DNA of 25,649 nt from an uncultured Opitutales bacterium (GTDB taxonomy: Bacteria > Verrucomicrobiota > Verrucomicrobiia > Opitutales > Intestinicryptomonadaceae): positions 1-25,649 of the forward strand of contig URDC01000027.1 of assembly GCA_900546565.1 (NCBI GenBank), in the 5' to 3' direction. The position numbers and the translations under genes are program-made. Position 1 is the stretch's first letter. Every line of letters begins with the position of its first letter. Positions 1-6,684 of the stretch are shown here, piece by piece. The notes below the pieces were generated by a model. It searched no databases and had not been told where the DNA came from. It saw nothing but the letters and a program-made list of their open reading frames with translations.

Positions 1-32
1 CGTCGGCAGCGTCAGATGTGTATAAGAGACAG
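1..32 (+). other. Untrimmed Illumina Nextera transposase adapter (artefact)
   Basis: These 32 bases match the Nextera read-1 adapter lacking its first T, and end in the 19-bp Tn5 mosaic end AGATGTGTATAAGAGACAG (14-32). This is library-preparation sequence, not genome. Genomic sequence begins at about base 33. Confidence 0.97.
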
Positions 33-160
33 GTTTCATATGCGGGGTCGGGGAATTTTGCGGATTCAATTTGTTCCGCTTTTGGGCGAATAGTCAAAGA
101 AAAAATGCGGGGCGGCGGAGGTAAAAAAATGCTGGACAAAGGGGTGTGAATGGGGTCTAA

Positions 161-190
161 TTGTTAACGCAATTCTAAAAAAAGAATAAT
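161..190 (+). promoter_or_regulatory. Possible sigma-70 promoter of acpP
   Basis: A TTGTTA box (161-166) and an AATAAT box (185-190) are separated by 18 bases and lie 21 bases before the acpP start. The boxes are imperfect. An AGGGA motif at 201-205 is a plausible ribosome-binding site, which is uncommon in this window. The stretch 33-160 shows no gene. Confidence 0.35.
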
Positions 191-211
191 GTTCAAACAT
201 AGGGAACAAAT

Positions 212-463
212 ATGTCAGATATCGAACAAAAAGTAAAAGAAATCATAGTAAAACAGCTCGGCGTTAACGAAGAGCAAATCACCCCCGAAGCCAGCTTCAT
301 TGATGACCTCGGTGCCGATTCGCTTGATTCGGTCGAGCTTATTATGGCTCTTGAAGAGGAATTCAAAGACCAGATGGGCGGGGCTGAAATTCCCGAGTCG
401 GACGCGGAGAAGCTGACGACGGTCGGAGCAGTCATAGACTACATCAAGTCCAAGGTTGCCTAA
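212..463 (+). CDS. acpP: Acyl carrier protein
   Basis: An 83-residue acidic protein of standard ACP length. It carries growing acyl chains as thioesters on 4'-phosphopantetheine during type II fatty-acid synthesis in the cytoplasm. The prosthetic-group serine is S37 in the motif GADSLDSVEL, and helices II-III follow as expected (EEEFKDQMGG). The ATG at 212 follows an AGGGA motif six bases upstream. fabF, the condensing enzyme that uses acyl-ACP, follows 92 bases downstream, the usual acpP-fabF order. A terminator-like hairpin lies between the two genes, so acpP can be transcribed in excess of fabF, fitting the high cellular demand for ACP. Confidence 0.97.
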   Translation: MSDIEQKVKEIIVKQLGVNEEQITPEASFIDDLGADSLDSVELIMALEEEFKDQMGGAEIPESDAEKLTTVGAVIDYIKSKVA

Positions 464-483
464 TTCTTTTTTGAGTGGATTAC

Positions 484-528
484 GACCCGCTTTATTTCTT
501 TTCGGATTTAAACGCGGGTCTTTTTTTT
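484..528 (+). terminator. Intrinsic terminator between acpP and fabF
   Basis: GACCCGC (484-490) pairs with GCGGGTC (514-520), and an inner TTTA/TAAA extends the stem. Eight T residues follow (521-528). Read-through would give fabF a fraction of acpP transcription. Confidence 0.8.
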
Positions 529-555
529 ATTTGAACCGAATTTTCAGGCTTTTTT

Positions 556-1797
556 ATGAAAGAACGCATTGTTATAACGGGATTGGGCGTTGTCTCGCCG
601 TTCGGCGACGGTGTCGAGCCGTTTTGGGAAGCCCTCAAAGCAGGTAAAAACGGCGTTTCGGAAATAACGCTTTTCGACGCATCGCAGCTGAATTGCCAAA
701 TTGCGGCACAGTGCAAGGATTTCAACCCCGAACTTTATATGGACCCGAAGGAGGCCAAGCGCAGCGACCGCTACACGCACTTCGCGGTTGCAGCGTCGAA
801 GCTTGCGATGAAAGACGCGGGTCTTGTTGTGGGCGAGAATTTGCAGCCCGAGCGTTTCGGCATTTTGATTGGCTCGGCGGTCGGCGGAATGAACACGATT
901 GAATCGCAGTCGCGGGCGTTTGTCGAAAAGGGGCCGAGGCGCGTTTCGCCGTTTATGATTCCGAATTTGCTTGCGAATATGTCGTCGGGTGTAGTGGCAA
1001 TAGACTTGGGTGCGCGGGGCGTGAATTTCAGCGTCGTCAGTGCCTGTGCGACTGGGACGCACTCAATCGGCGAGGCTCTTTTGCATTTGCAGTCGGGCAA
1101 GGAGGACGTAATTTTGGCGGGCGGCAGCGAGGCTGCCGTCACGCCGCTGAGCTTCGCGGGTTTCTGCGCGATGAAGGCAATGGCGACTACGTTCAATGAC
1201 GACCCGACGCACGCGTCGCGCCCGTTCGACGCGGGGCGTTGCGGCTTTGTTATGGGCGAAGGCGCGGGCATTGTGGTGCTCGAACGCTACGAACATGCCG
1301 TTGCGCGCGGCGCGAAAATCTACTGCGAACTTAGCGGCTACGGTTCGACTTGCGACGCGTATCATATCACCAGTCCCGACATCGAGGGCAAGGGGTTGTC
1401 TTTGTGCTTGCAGCGCACGCTCGAAGACGCCGGCGTTTCGACTGCCGATGTCGATTACATCAACGCGCACGGCACTTCGACCCAATACAATGATAAGTTC
1501 GAGACAATGGCTATCCGCAAGGTTTTCGGCGCGGACGCCGACAAGCTTATGGTTTCGTCGACGAAGAGTATGACGGGGCATATGCTCGGCGCGGCGGGCG
1601 CAATAGAAGCCGCCATTTGCGCGAAGGCGATTCAGGAGGGTATTGTTCCCCCGACAATCAACTACGAAACTCCCGACCCAGAATGCGATTTGGATTATGT
1701 CCCGAATGTCGCGCGCGAGGCGGACTTGAAGGTTGTTGTGAGCACAAACCTCGGTTTCGGCGGACAGAACGGGGCTCTTCTCTTCAAACGCATCTAA
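556..1797 (+). CDS. fabF: 3-oxoacyl-[ACP] synthase II (KAS II)
   Basis: A 413-residue protein, the full length of FabF. It performs decarboxylating Claisen condensation of malonyl-ACP with acyl-ACP in fatty-acid elongation. The catalytic Cys-His-His set is visible: C164 in VVSACATGTHS, H305 in NAHGTST, and H342 in SMTGHMLGAAGA. The glycine-rich C-terminal loop NLGFGGQNGALLF is also present. The ATG at 556 is preceded by a T-rich stretch without a clear ribosome-binding site. The gene is downstream of acpP. Its TAA stop merges directly into the first A residues of the structured repeat at 1796. Confidence 0.96.
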   Translation: MKERIVITGLGVVSPFGDGVEPFWEALKAGKNGVSEITLFDASQLNCQIAAQCKDFNPELYMDPKEAKRSDRYTHFAVAASKLAMKDAGLVVGENLQPERFGILIGSAVGGMNTIESQSRAFVEKGPRRVSPFMIPNLLANMSSGVVAIDLGARGVNFSVVSACATGTHSIGEALLHLQSGKEDVILAGGSEAAVTPLSFAGFCAMKAMATTFNDDPTHASRPFDAGRCGFVMGEGAGIVVLERYEHAVARGAKIYCELSGYGSTCDAYHITSPDIEGKGLSLCLQRTLEDAGVSTADVDYINAHGTSTQYNDKFETMAIRKVFGADADKLMVSSTKSMTGHMLGAAGAIEAAICAKAIQEGIVPPTINYETPDPECDLDYVPNVAREADLKVVVSTNLGFGGQNGALLFKRI

Positions 1798-2051
1798 AAA
1801 ACGGGCGAGGGCGTGCGCCTCTTAATCGAGTTCAATAAAAATATACCTGAAAATCTTTCCTCGTTGAGGAAAGATTTTTTTGATTTTTAGATTCGGTTAA
1901 GAGGCGCACTCGCAGCTAAAAGACGGTTCTCTCGGGTGGTCTGTACGAAAGTACTATCCCACCTTGAATTGGCGAAGCCAAGAGCTGAGCGACGATAGAA
2001 GCGGGCTAAAATCTAACTGCGTCTTTGTAGCACGCGCCTCGCCCGTTTTTT
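1796..2051 (+). repeat. Structured intergenic repeat, copy 1
   Basis: A 256-bp element. The ends are inverted repeats: AAAAAACGGGCGAGG at 1796-1810 pairs with CCTCGCCCGTTTTTT at 2037-2051, and the pairing continues inward with one bulge. Inside it are a 17-bp stem (1813-1829 with 1893-1909) enclosing a terminator-like hairpin (1851-1877), a hairpin GGGTGG...CCCACC (1934-1963) capped by GTAC-GAAA-GTAC, and TTGGC-GAA-GCCAA (1969-1981). It begins on the fabF stop codon. It is closely related to the sequence at 25502-25649 and, at its 3' end, to minus-strand 3456-3592. Similarity to the last copy continues to about 2087. No credible ORF lies inside, and I do not recognise the family. Confidence 0.8.
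1851..1882 (+). terminator. Intrinsic terminator downstream of fabF
   Basis: AAATCTTTCC (1851-1860) pairs perfectly with GGAAAGATTT (1868-1877), and the T run continues to 1881. It sits inside structured repeat copy 1. The equivalent hairpin in copy 2 (25553-25582) has a different sequence but the same form. Confidence 0.75.
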
Positions 2052-2168
2052 CAATCCGAAGCCGATGCTAAGCCGAAATAATAATGTAAACGAAGTTTTG
2101 TTCTTCTTTAATGGGAGATAAAGCGGATTGGCAAAGCCAATCGCGCCTATTTCGGAGCAACAAAATAG
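2052..2168. other. Intergenic stretch between structured repeat and DUF1080 promoter
   Basis: No gene is seen. It contains the hairpin GATTGGC-AAA-GCCAATC (2126-2142), nested inside an 8-bp inverted pair CCGAAATA (2073-2080) and TATTTCGG (2148-2155). The first 35 or so bases resemble the sequence flanking the third repeat copy (minus strand, 3456-3493). Confidence 0.5.
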
Positions 2169-2197
2169 TTGACAGGGAACGTGGGGCAAAGTAGATT
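2169..2197 (+). promoter_or_regulatory. Sigma-70 promoter of the DUF1080 gene
   Basis: TTGACA (2169-2174), a 17-bp spacer, and TAGATT (2192-2197). Transcription would start near 2204, only about five bases before the ATG at 2209, so the mRNA is probably leaderless or nearly so. Confidence 0.6.
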
Positions 2198-2208
2198 TTT
2201 ACTCGTAT

Positions 2209-3279
2209 ATGAAGAAAACATTCGCATTATTTTTAACATCGGTTTTGTCCTTGACCGCGCTCGCGCAAAAAGACGCGTTTGTCGGTTTTTACAAGGGGGA
2301 ATTGATCGCAGATAAACAAGGTTATCCGTCGTCGGGTGACAATACCATTTGGGCGGAGGTCACGAAGGGGCCGGACGGTTACCGCGTGGTTTTCAAGCCC
2401 GCAATTATGCGCCGTGCCGAGCCGTTCGGCATGGCGGACAAATTGAAATCGTCGGGCGACAAAATCATTCTTAATAAAGTCGGCGAAGGCGAGCATTTCA
2501 GCGGATTCGAAGGATTCATTTCGCCTTCGGAAATCGATTTGAAAGTCGAAAAATACCATGTAAACGCGCCGATGTCGACAAAGCTGAAACTCAAAAAGGT
2601 TGAAATCCAGTCGCCGACGTTGGGATTGAAAGCTCCCGCGGGCGCGATAGTGCTTTTCGACGGCAAAAATCTCGACGAATTTGACGGTATTGCGGGCAAA
2701 AATGTTGTAGAGCCAGACTGGGTCTTGAATGGCGACGGCTCGATGACAATCAAGCAGGAACGCGATGCAAAAGGCAAGAAGGTTCGGTATCTCGACCTCT
2801 ACACGAAAAAACATTTCGGTTCGCTGAAAATGCACCTCGAATTTAAGTTCCCAGCGGAATACAATTTCAAACACCGTCAGGCCCGCAACAACAGCGGCAT
2901 CATCTTCGAGGGCATCTATGAAATTCAGGTGCTCGATTCCTTCGGCAGCGAAGGCTATTGGGACGAATGCGGTTCGGTATACCGCCAATGGCCGCCGATG
3001 GTCAACGCCTGTATCGAATCGGGCGCGTGGCAGACAATGGATATAGAATTTACGCCCGCGGTCTTTAACGGCGACACGGTTGTGGAATATCCGAAGGCTA
3101 CGGTTTATGTTAACGGCGTGCTTGTCCAGAAAGATACTCCGTTTATCTATCCGACATATATGCAGCCTGCGCAGGGCGCGAAGTTCGATCAGAAAAAACA
3201 CGCGCGCGAGGTTCGCATTAAGTTGCAAGACCATACCAATCCGATTTCGTTCAGAAATATTTGGGTCTTGCCCCGCTAA
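2209..3279 (+). CDS. Secreted DUF1080 (3-keto-disaccharide hydrolase-like) protein
   Basis: A 356-residue exported protein. Residues 1-19 form a signal peptide (MKKTFALFLT..., cleavage after ALA). Residues 20-135 are a small N-terminal domain. Residues 145-356 match the DUF1080/PF06439 lectin-like sandwich: VLFDGKNLDEFDG (148-160), LKMHLEFKFP, NNSGIIFEG-YEIQVLDSFG (227-246), and the closing ISFRNIWVLPR. Members of this family are frequent in Verrucomicrobiota and Planctomycetota. Some hydrolyse 3-keto-glycosides; others bind or cut polysaccharides. The substrate here cannot be read from the sequence. The gene is monocistronic, with its own promoter and terminator. There is no Shine-Dalgarno motif; the start was chosen because it gives an intact signal peptide. 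Confidence 0.88.
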   Translation: MKKTFALFLTSVLSLTALAQKDAFVGFYKGELIADKQGYPSSGDNTIWAEVTKGPDGYRVVFKPAIMRRAEPFGMADKLKSSGDKIILNKVGEGEHFSGFEGFISPSEIDLKVEKYHVNAPMSTKLKLKKVEIQSPTLGLKAPAGAIVLFDGKNLDEFDGIAGKNVVEPDWVLNGDGSMTIKQERDAKGKKVRYLDLYTKKHFGSLKMHLEFKFPAEYNFKHRQARNNSGIIFEGIYEIQVLDSFGSEGYWDECGSVYRQWPPMVNACIESGAWQTMDIEFTPAVFNGDTVVEYPKATVYVNGVLVQKDTPFIYPTYMQPAQGAKFDQKKHAREVRIKLQDHTNPISFRNIWVLPR

Positions 3280-3300
3280 CACAGACAGACAGCGCATTGA

Positions 3301-3334
3301 AAAAGGTTTCCAAACGGAAACCTTTTCTGTTTTA
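3301..3334 (+). terminator. Terminator of the DUF1080 gene
   Basis: AAAAGGTTTCC (3301-3311) pairs perfectly with GGAAACCTTTT (3316-3326) around a short AAAC loop and is followed by a T-rich tail. Confidence 0.8.
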
Positions 3335-3420
3335 CCCGCGAGCGCAGTTTAACATTGTGTCCCGCGTTGGAAACAGCGCGGATTTTGCATGGCAAAACCA
3401 AGCGGGCGTGTTCAATCTAA

Positions 3421-3454
3421 AAATAAAAAAAGAAGTTTCGAATGAAACTTCTTT
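3421..3454 (-). terminator. Terminator of the leftward gmk operon
   Basis: Read on the minus strand, AAAGAAGTTTC pairs with GAAACTTCTTT (arms at 3444-3454 and 3429-3439) around a 4-base loop, and a long T-rich run follows (A-rich at 3421-3430 on the plus strand). The hairpin is perfect and could also work weakly rightward. Confidence 0.75.
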
Positions 3455-3455
3455 C

Positions 3456-3592
3456 AGCATTATAATACCGACTTAGGATTAGCTTTGGATTGTAAAACGG
3501 GCGAGACGCGTGCTAAAAATGACGCGCGGTTTCATACGCAACCCGTCGCGCCCACTCGCTAACGCTCGGGGTATTTTGCCTTCGGCAAAATC
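3456..3592 (-). repeat. Structured intergenic repeat, copy 3 (diverged, 5'-truncated)
   Basis: Read on the minus strand from the gmk stop, this matches the last part of copy 1. It has a hairpin ATTTTGCC-GAA-GGCAAAAT (3573-3591), equivalent to TTGGC-GAA-GCCAA in copy 1. GAGCG and TAGCGAG segments follow, then the terminal CTCGCCCGTTTT (3494-3505), then the flank CAATCC. The 5' two-thirds is missing or unrecognisable. Together with 3335-3455, which holds other small palindromes such as TTTTGC-ATG-GCAAAA, it fills the 313-bp gap between the DUF1080 gene and gmk. Confidence 0.6.
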
Positions 3593-4177
3593 TCAAACGC
3601 GTTTCGCTTGTTTTAGCCAGAGGTAGATGTCGCGGAGGGCTTGATAGTCTTCGTCTTTCGATTTGGAAAGAATGCGCTTGTCGAATTTGTCAGCCTGCTT
3701 CATCTCTTCGGCGGCGGTTTTCATTCGGCGGTCGATTTCCTCCTGCGTCTCGGTGGCGCGCCCCGCCAAACGTTTGCGCAACTCGGTTTCCGAGTCGGGC
3801 GCGATGAAAACGGTGGTGAGCCGGTCGCCGATTTCGGAATGTGTTCGGGCAATTTCGCGCCACGTTGCCGCGCCCTGAACGTCGATAATCAAAATTAGGT
3901 CGGCATCTCCGGCGTCGTTGATTGCACGTTTACTCGTGCCGTAGTAGCGGTCGTGGACTTTGGCGTATTCGTAAAAATCGCCGGCGGCGATTCCGCGTTC
4001 GAAATCATCTTTTGATAGAAAATGATAATCGACCCCGTCCTTTTCCGAGCCGCGCGGTGGGCGCGATGTCGAGGTGACGACGCGCCTGACGGACGGGAAT
4101 TCCGCCATAAGCCGCTCCGAAACCGTGTTTTTGCCGCTTCCCGCTGGGCCGCTGATGACAAGCAAAATGTTTTTCAT
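3593..4177 (-). CDS. gmk: Guanylate kinase
   Basis: A 194-residue enzyme converting GMP and ATP to GDP and ADP in the cytoplasm. The P-loop is GPAGSGKN (10-17), a variant of the usual GPSGAGKST with N in place of S/T after the lysine. The GMP-binding segment is recognisable: TSTSRPPRGSEKDGVDYHFLSKDDFE, YEYAKVHDRYYGTSK, and LILIIDVQGA. The lid RKRLAGRATETQEEIDRR is also present. It is the last gene of a leftward operon, six bases after the membrane-protein stop. The ATG lacks a Shine-Dalgarno motif. The stop is immediately followed by repeat copy 3, so the last few residues (KQAKRV) could reflect that junction. Confidence 0.95.
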   Translation of the reverse strand: MKNILLVISGPAGSGKNTVSERLMAEFPSVRRVVTSTSRPPRGSEKDGVDYHFLSKDDFERGIAAGDFYEYAKVHDRYYGTSKRAINDAGDADLILIIDVQGAATWREIARTHSEIGDRLTTVFIAPDSETELRKRLAGRATETQEEIDRRMKTAAEEMKQADKFDKRILSKSKDEDYQALRDIYLWLKQAKRV

Positions 4178-4183
4178 AAATTT

Positions 4184-4720
4184 TTAGTAGAACATGGACG
4201 CGGCTACAAGCGACGCCGCGCAGACAAAGAGAAGCCATCCGAGAATTTTTGCGCGCAGTTTTTTTTCGTAGACGAAGTCGAAAAAGTCGCGCAGGCGGTA
4301 GGGCAATGCGCCCAGATAAAGCGCGACTACAACCCAAATGTAGGTTTGGACAACAAGCACAAGTCGCGATTCGGGCGGCTGCATAAACGCCGAATCGAGG
4401 AACTGCCTGCCCAGCAGCAACGCAAGCACGCACGCGCCGCGCACCGAAAGGAAGTCGGGCAGGTGGAAGAACGCGAGCACCCCGGCCGCGCCGAAAACGG
4501 CAATCAGCAGGAATTTTATCTGTCCGAAGTCCGCGTCGCCAAGCTGCGAGAGCTGTAATAAAAACCAAAGTCCGCTTCCGCCGAAAAGAACGACTGCCGC
4601 TTTTTTGCTGCGCAAAAACGCCTTCGCTGCGCGTTCGCATTTATCGGTGAAGAGCGCGAAAACCGCAAACAGCGCGAGGGAGATAGACGCAAGCAAGTAT
4701 GTCGAAACATATAAATTCAT
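4184..4720 (-). CDS. Hypothetical multi-pass membrane protein
   Basis: A 178-residue hydrophobic protein that I do not recognise. Four to five membrane segments are visible: about 6-24 (STYLLASISLALFAVFALF), 38-54, 64-80, 92-115 and 120-140, with a last one near the C terminus (ILGWLLFVCAASLVAASMF). Charged loops carry KCERAAKAFLRSKK and YRLRDFFDFVYEKKLRAK. The ATG at 4720 is preferred. The frame is open further upstream, but only a TTG at 4789 would start it there, and that would overlap the thioesterase. It sits 56 bases after the thioesterase and six before gmk, so it is probably co-transcribed. A link to lipid metabolism is possible but rests only on this position. Confidence 0.75.
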   Translation of the reverse strand: MNLYVSTYLLASISLALFAVFALFTDKCERAAKAFLRSKKAAVVLFGGSGLWFLLQLSQLGDADFGQIKFLLIAVFGAAGVLAFFHLPDFLSVRGACVLALLLGRQFLDSAFMQPPESRLVLVVQTYIWVVVALYLGALPYRLRDFFDFVYEKKLRAKILGWLLFVCAASLVAASMFY

Positions 4721-4776
4721 ATCCGAATGAAAAGCCAAAACGCGCCGCGAATCAAGCCAAAATGCCGCGCGGGGCG

Positions 4777-5532
4777 TTATTGCCAGCAAATGTTAAGGCG
4801 CGCGCACTCGCGGCGGGTGTCGCGGTTGACGATACTGTGAAGCGTTCGGTCGCCCGAAGTTTGCGCTATTGATTCGACGGCGTCGTCGGGTTTTATTTCG
4901 TCGAGAAACGAAATTTTTATATGCGCGGGTCGGCGGGTTTCGACAAATTTTTCGTCGAGAGCCTGCAATGCGAGCGTTATATAAACGGAATTGTTGACGT
5001 GCCCGTTTAGGTCGATGTCGGTCTTGCGGATTTGGCATGGCGCGGAGACAGACTCGGAATTTTGCGCGGCGTCTGGGTCGGCGGGGCGTTCGAGGTGCGG
5101 TTCGAGAACGTCGTCGTTGGCGAATTCGTCGGCGATGTTCGCCCAAGGTTTGATTTTTTCAAGCCGCGCCAGCCGGCGCGTCGAGATGTCGAAAATCGCC
5201 CATTGCGAACGCGCGCTGAAAAGCGTTTTACCCGCGGCGTTTCGCGCGACGAATTCGCGGCAGGTCGTGATTCTGTCGCGGTTGGACGCCCAGGTTTCGA
5301 GATAGACGCGCTCGTTCCATTTCGGCAGTTCTTCGAGTCTGATTGCCATTTTCGAAATAATCCAGCCGAGCCCGAGCGGTTTGAGCGCGGTGTAGTCGAC
5401 GCCCAGTTTTTGCGCATGCTCGGTTGCGGCCTCCTGCAAAAGTTCGAAGAGCGACGGCAGTTTCAGCCGCGCCTGCGCGTCGGAATCAGAAATGCGCACT
5501 TTGTAGTCGACGCTGTATTTTCTCTCGTCCAT
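4777..5532 (-). CDS. Acyl-ACP thioesterase
   Basis: A 251-residue double-hotdog protein of the PF01643 family (plant FatA/FatB relatives). It hydrolyses acyl-ACP to free fatty acid in the cytoplasm. The first hotdog starts YSVDYKVRISDSDAQARLKLPSLFELLQEAATEHA (6-40), followed by W57 and ITTCREFVAR. The second hotdog carries the conserved D-x-N-x-H-V-N-N box, here D174-L-N176-G-H178-V-N-N181. The ATG at 5532 is preceded by an A-run and no Shine-Dalgarno motif. The frame is open upstream of 5532, but that stretch lies inside the cytochrome gene. It is 23 bases after the haem-binding gene and thus in the same operon. Confidence 0.88.
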   Translation of the reverse strand: MDERKYSVDYKVRISDSDAQARLKLPSLFELLQEAATEHAQKLGVDYTALKPLGLGWIISKMAIRLEELPKWNERVYLETWASNRDRITTCREFVARNAAGKTLFSARSQWAIFDISTRRLARLEKIKPWANIADEFANDDVLEPHLERPADPDAAQNSESVSAPCQIRKTDIDLNGHVNNSVYITLALQALDEKFVETRRPAHIKISFLDEIKPDDAVESIAQTSGDRTLHSIVNRDTRRECARLNICWQ

Positions 5533-5555
5533 TTTTTTTATTCGGTTTGCGCGGG

Positions 5556-6020
5556 TTATTTTTGTGCGGTGTTGGGGTTGGAGGTGTCCGCCTTTCGGGC
5601 TTCGGCAATCCAGAGGTTTACGGCGTCGCGCTCGGCGGCGGTAATGTTGCTTTTCCAGTGCACAAGCTTGAAACCGAGAGGCGGCATATTGCCCGAGCCG
5701 ACGGCGAGTTTGATTTTTTCGAGAGCATCTTCCGAAACGCGGTTTCCGCTTTTGAGGGCTTGCATTGCGCTTGTGATGTCGAATTTTGCGCGGGCGGCGG
5801 ATATGTCGGATTTTATCGGAATATTGACGAGCGGGATTTTCGCGTAAAACGGCAGTTGCGCCTCTGTGCTGTGGCAGAGGGCGCACCCCGATTCGTCAAG
5901 CACCGCCGCCGCCTTTTGACGCGCCGAGCCTTCGGGAATGTGCGGCGTATTCGAAATCGCCGTGTAGGCAGCGACCGCAATGGCGGCGGCGACCGCCAAC
6001 AATAAAAAATTTTTCCCCAT
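5556..6020 (-). CDS. Membrane-anchored haem-binding c-type cytochrome
   Basis: A 154-residue protein with an N-terminal hydrophobic helix (5-20) acting as an uncleaved anchor or signal peptide. The haem c motif CALCH (C46, C49, H50) follows, and a likely axial methionine is M112 in GSGNMPP. The pattern CxxCH-ST-x-x-x-PFYAKIP...GNMPPLGFKLVHWKSNITAAERDAVNLWI fits the haem-binding domain family PF14376. The haem domain should face the periplasm; its electron partner is unknown. It is the first gene of the thioesterase, membrane protein, gmk operon and has the strongest promoter in the window. The combination with gmk and a thioesterase has no obvious functional logic. Confidence 0.85.
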   Translation of the reverse strand: MGKNFLLLAVAAAIAVAAYTAISNTPHIPEGSARQKAAAVLDESGCALCHSTEAQLPFYAKIPLVNIPIKSDISAARAKFDITSAMQALKSGNRVSEDALEKIKLAVGSGNMPPLGFKLVHWKSNITAAERDAVNLWIAEARKADTSNPNTAQK

Positions 6021-6040
6021 ACGTCTAACTTTCTTGCGCG

Positions 6041-6070
6041 ATTATCGTTTTTGCACGGACGGATTGTCAA
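6041..6070 (-). promoter_or_regulatory. Sigma-70 promoter of the cytochrome-thioesterase-gmk operon
   Basis: On the minus strand, a perfect TTGACA (6065-6070), an 18-bp spacer and GATAAT (6041-6046). Predicted transcription starts near 6034, giving a leader of about 14 bases. Confidence 0.7.
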
Positions 6071-6128
6071 CAATATTCGCCGTGTCCGGCGCGGTGAAGC
6101 CCCGCATTTAGGCGCGTTCGGGCGCAGA

Positions 6129-6683
6129 TTAAAGCTCCAAGAAGTTGCGCAGCATGACGCTGCCGTCGGGTGTCAAAAAACTTTCGGGATGGAATTGGAA
6201 TCCGTAGATTTTTAGTTTTGTATGGCGCACCGCCATGACTTCGCCGTCGTCGGATTCGGCAATTATTTCGAGTCCTCGTGGAAGTGTGTGTTTGTCGACA
6301 CTCCACGAGTGGTAACGCCCGACGCGGAAGTCTTCGACGCCACGCCAAATCGGGTCGGGCGCGACGTTTTTCAAAATCGATTGCGCCCCGTGCATCGGCA
6401 CAATCCGCGCGAGTTTCGCGCCGAAAAACTCGCATATCGCCTGATGTCCGAGGCATATTCCGAGCAGTTTTTTACTCGCGGCAAACCTGCGCAAAAATTC
6501 GGGCAACAGTCCGGCGTTGCGCGGAATTCCCGGGCCGGGGGAGATTACGGCACGTTCGAAATCGGCCGTCAAAATCGCGGGGTCGTCGTTGCGTTTGATT
6601 TCGAAATCCCCGCCGACGTCGCCGAGAGCCTGTGCGATATTGAAAACAAATGAATCGTAGTTGTCGATGATAAGTGTTGACAT
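6129..6683 (-). CDS. pabA: Aminodeoxychorismate synthase glutamine amidotransferase subunit
   Basis: A 184-residue class I glutamine amidotransferase. It releases ammonia from glutamine for PabB, leading to 4-amino-4-deoxychorismate for folate synthesis. The catalytic triad is C77 (GICLGHQ), H165 and E167 (FQFHPES); IIDNYDSFVFN at the N terminus and ISPGPGIP form the usual oxyanion region. TrpG of tryptophan synthesis is nearly identical in form. The pabA assignment rests on the adjacent pabB-pabC gene. Its ATG lies one base after that gene's stop (TAAAATG), so the two are translationally coupled. Confidence 0.9.
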   Translation of the reverse strand: MSTLIIDNYDSFVFNIAQALGDVGGDFEIKRNDDPAILTADFERAVISPGPGIPRNAGLLPEFLRRFAASKKLLGICLGHQAICEFFGAKLARIVPMHGAQSILKNVAPDPIWRGVEDFRVGRYHSWSVDKHTLPRGLEIIAESDDGEVMAVRHTKLKIYGFQFHPESFLTPDGSVMLRNFLEL

Positions 6684-6684
6684 T

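Noticed and set aside
14..32. Tn5-type transposon end
   Set aside because: It is the synthetic mosaic end contained in the Nextera adapter at a contig terminus, with no transposase next to it.
1796..2051. Retron msr-msd RNA
   Set aside because: The inverted ends and stems are suggestive, but there is no reverse transcriptase in the window and the element recurs after unrelated genes, unlike retrons.
5032..5847. Open frame of about 270 codons on the plus strand across the thioesterase and cytochrome genes
   Set aside because: It lies opposite two genes with clear family motifs, and its translation is arginine/phenylalanine-rich without any domain.
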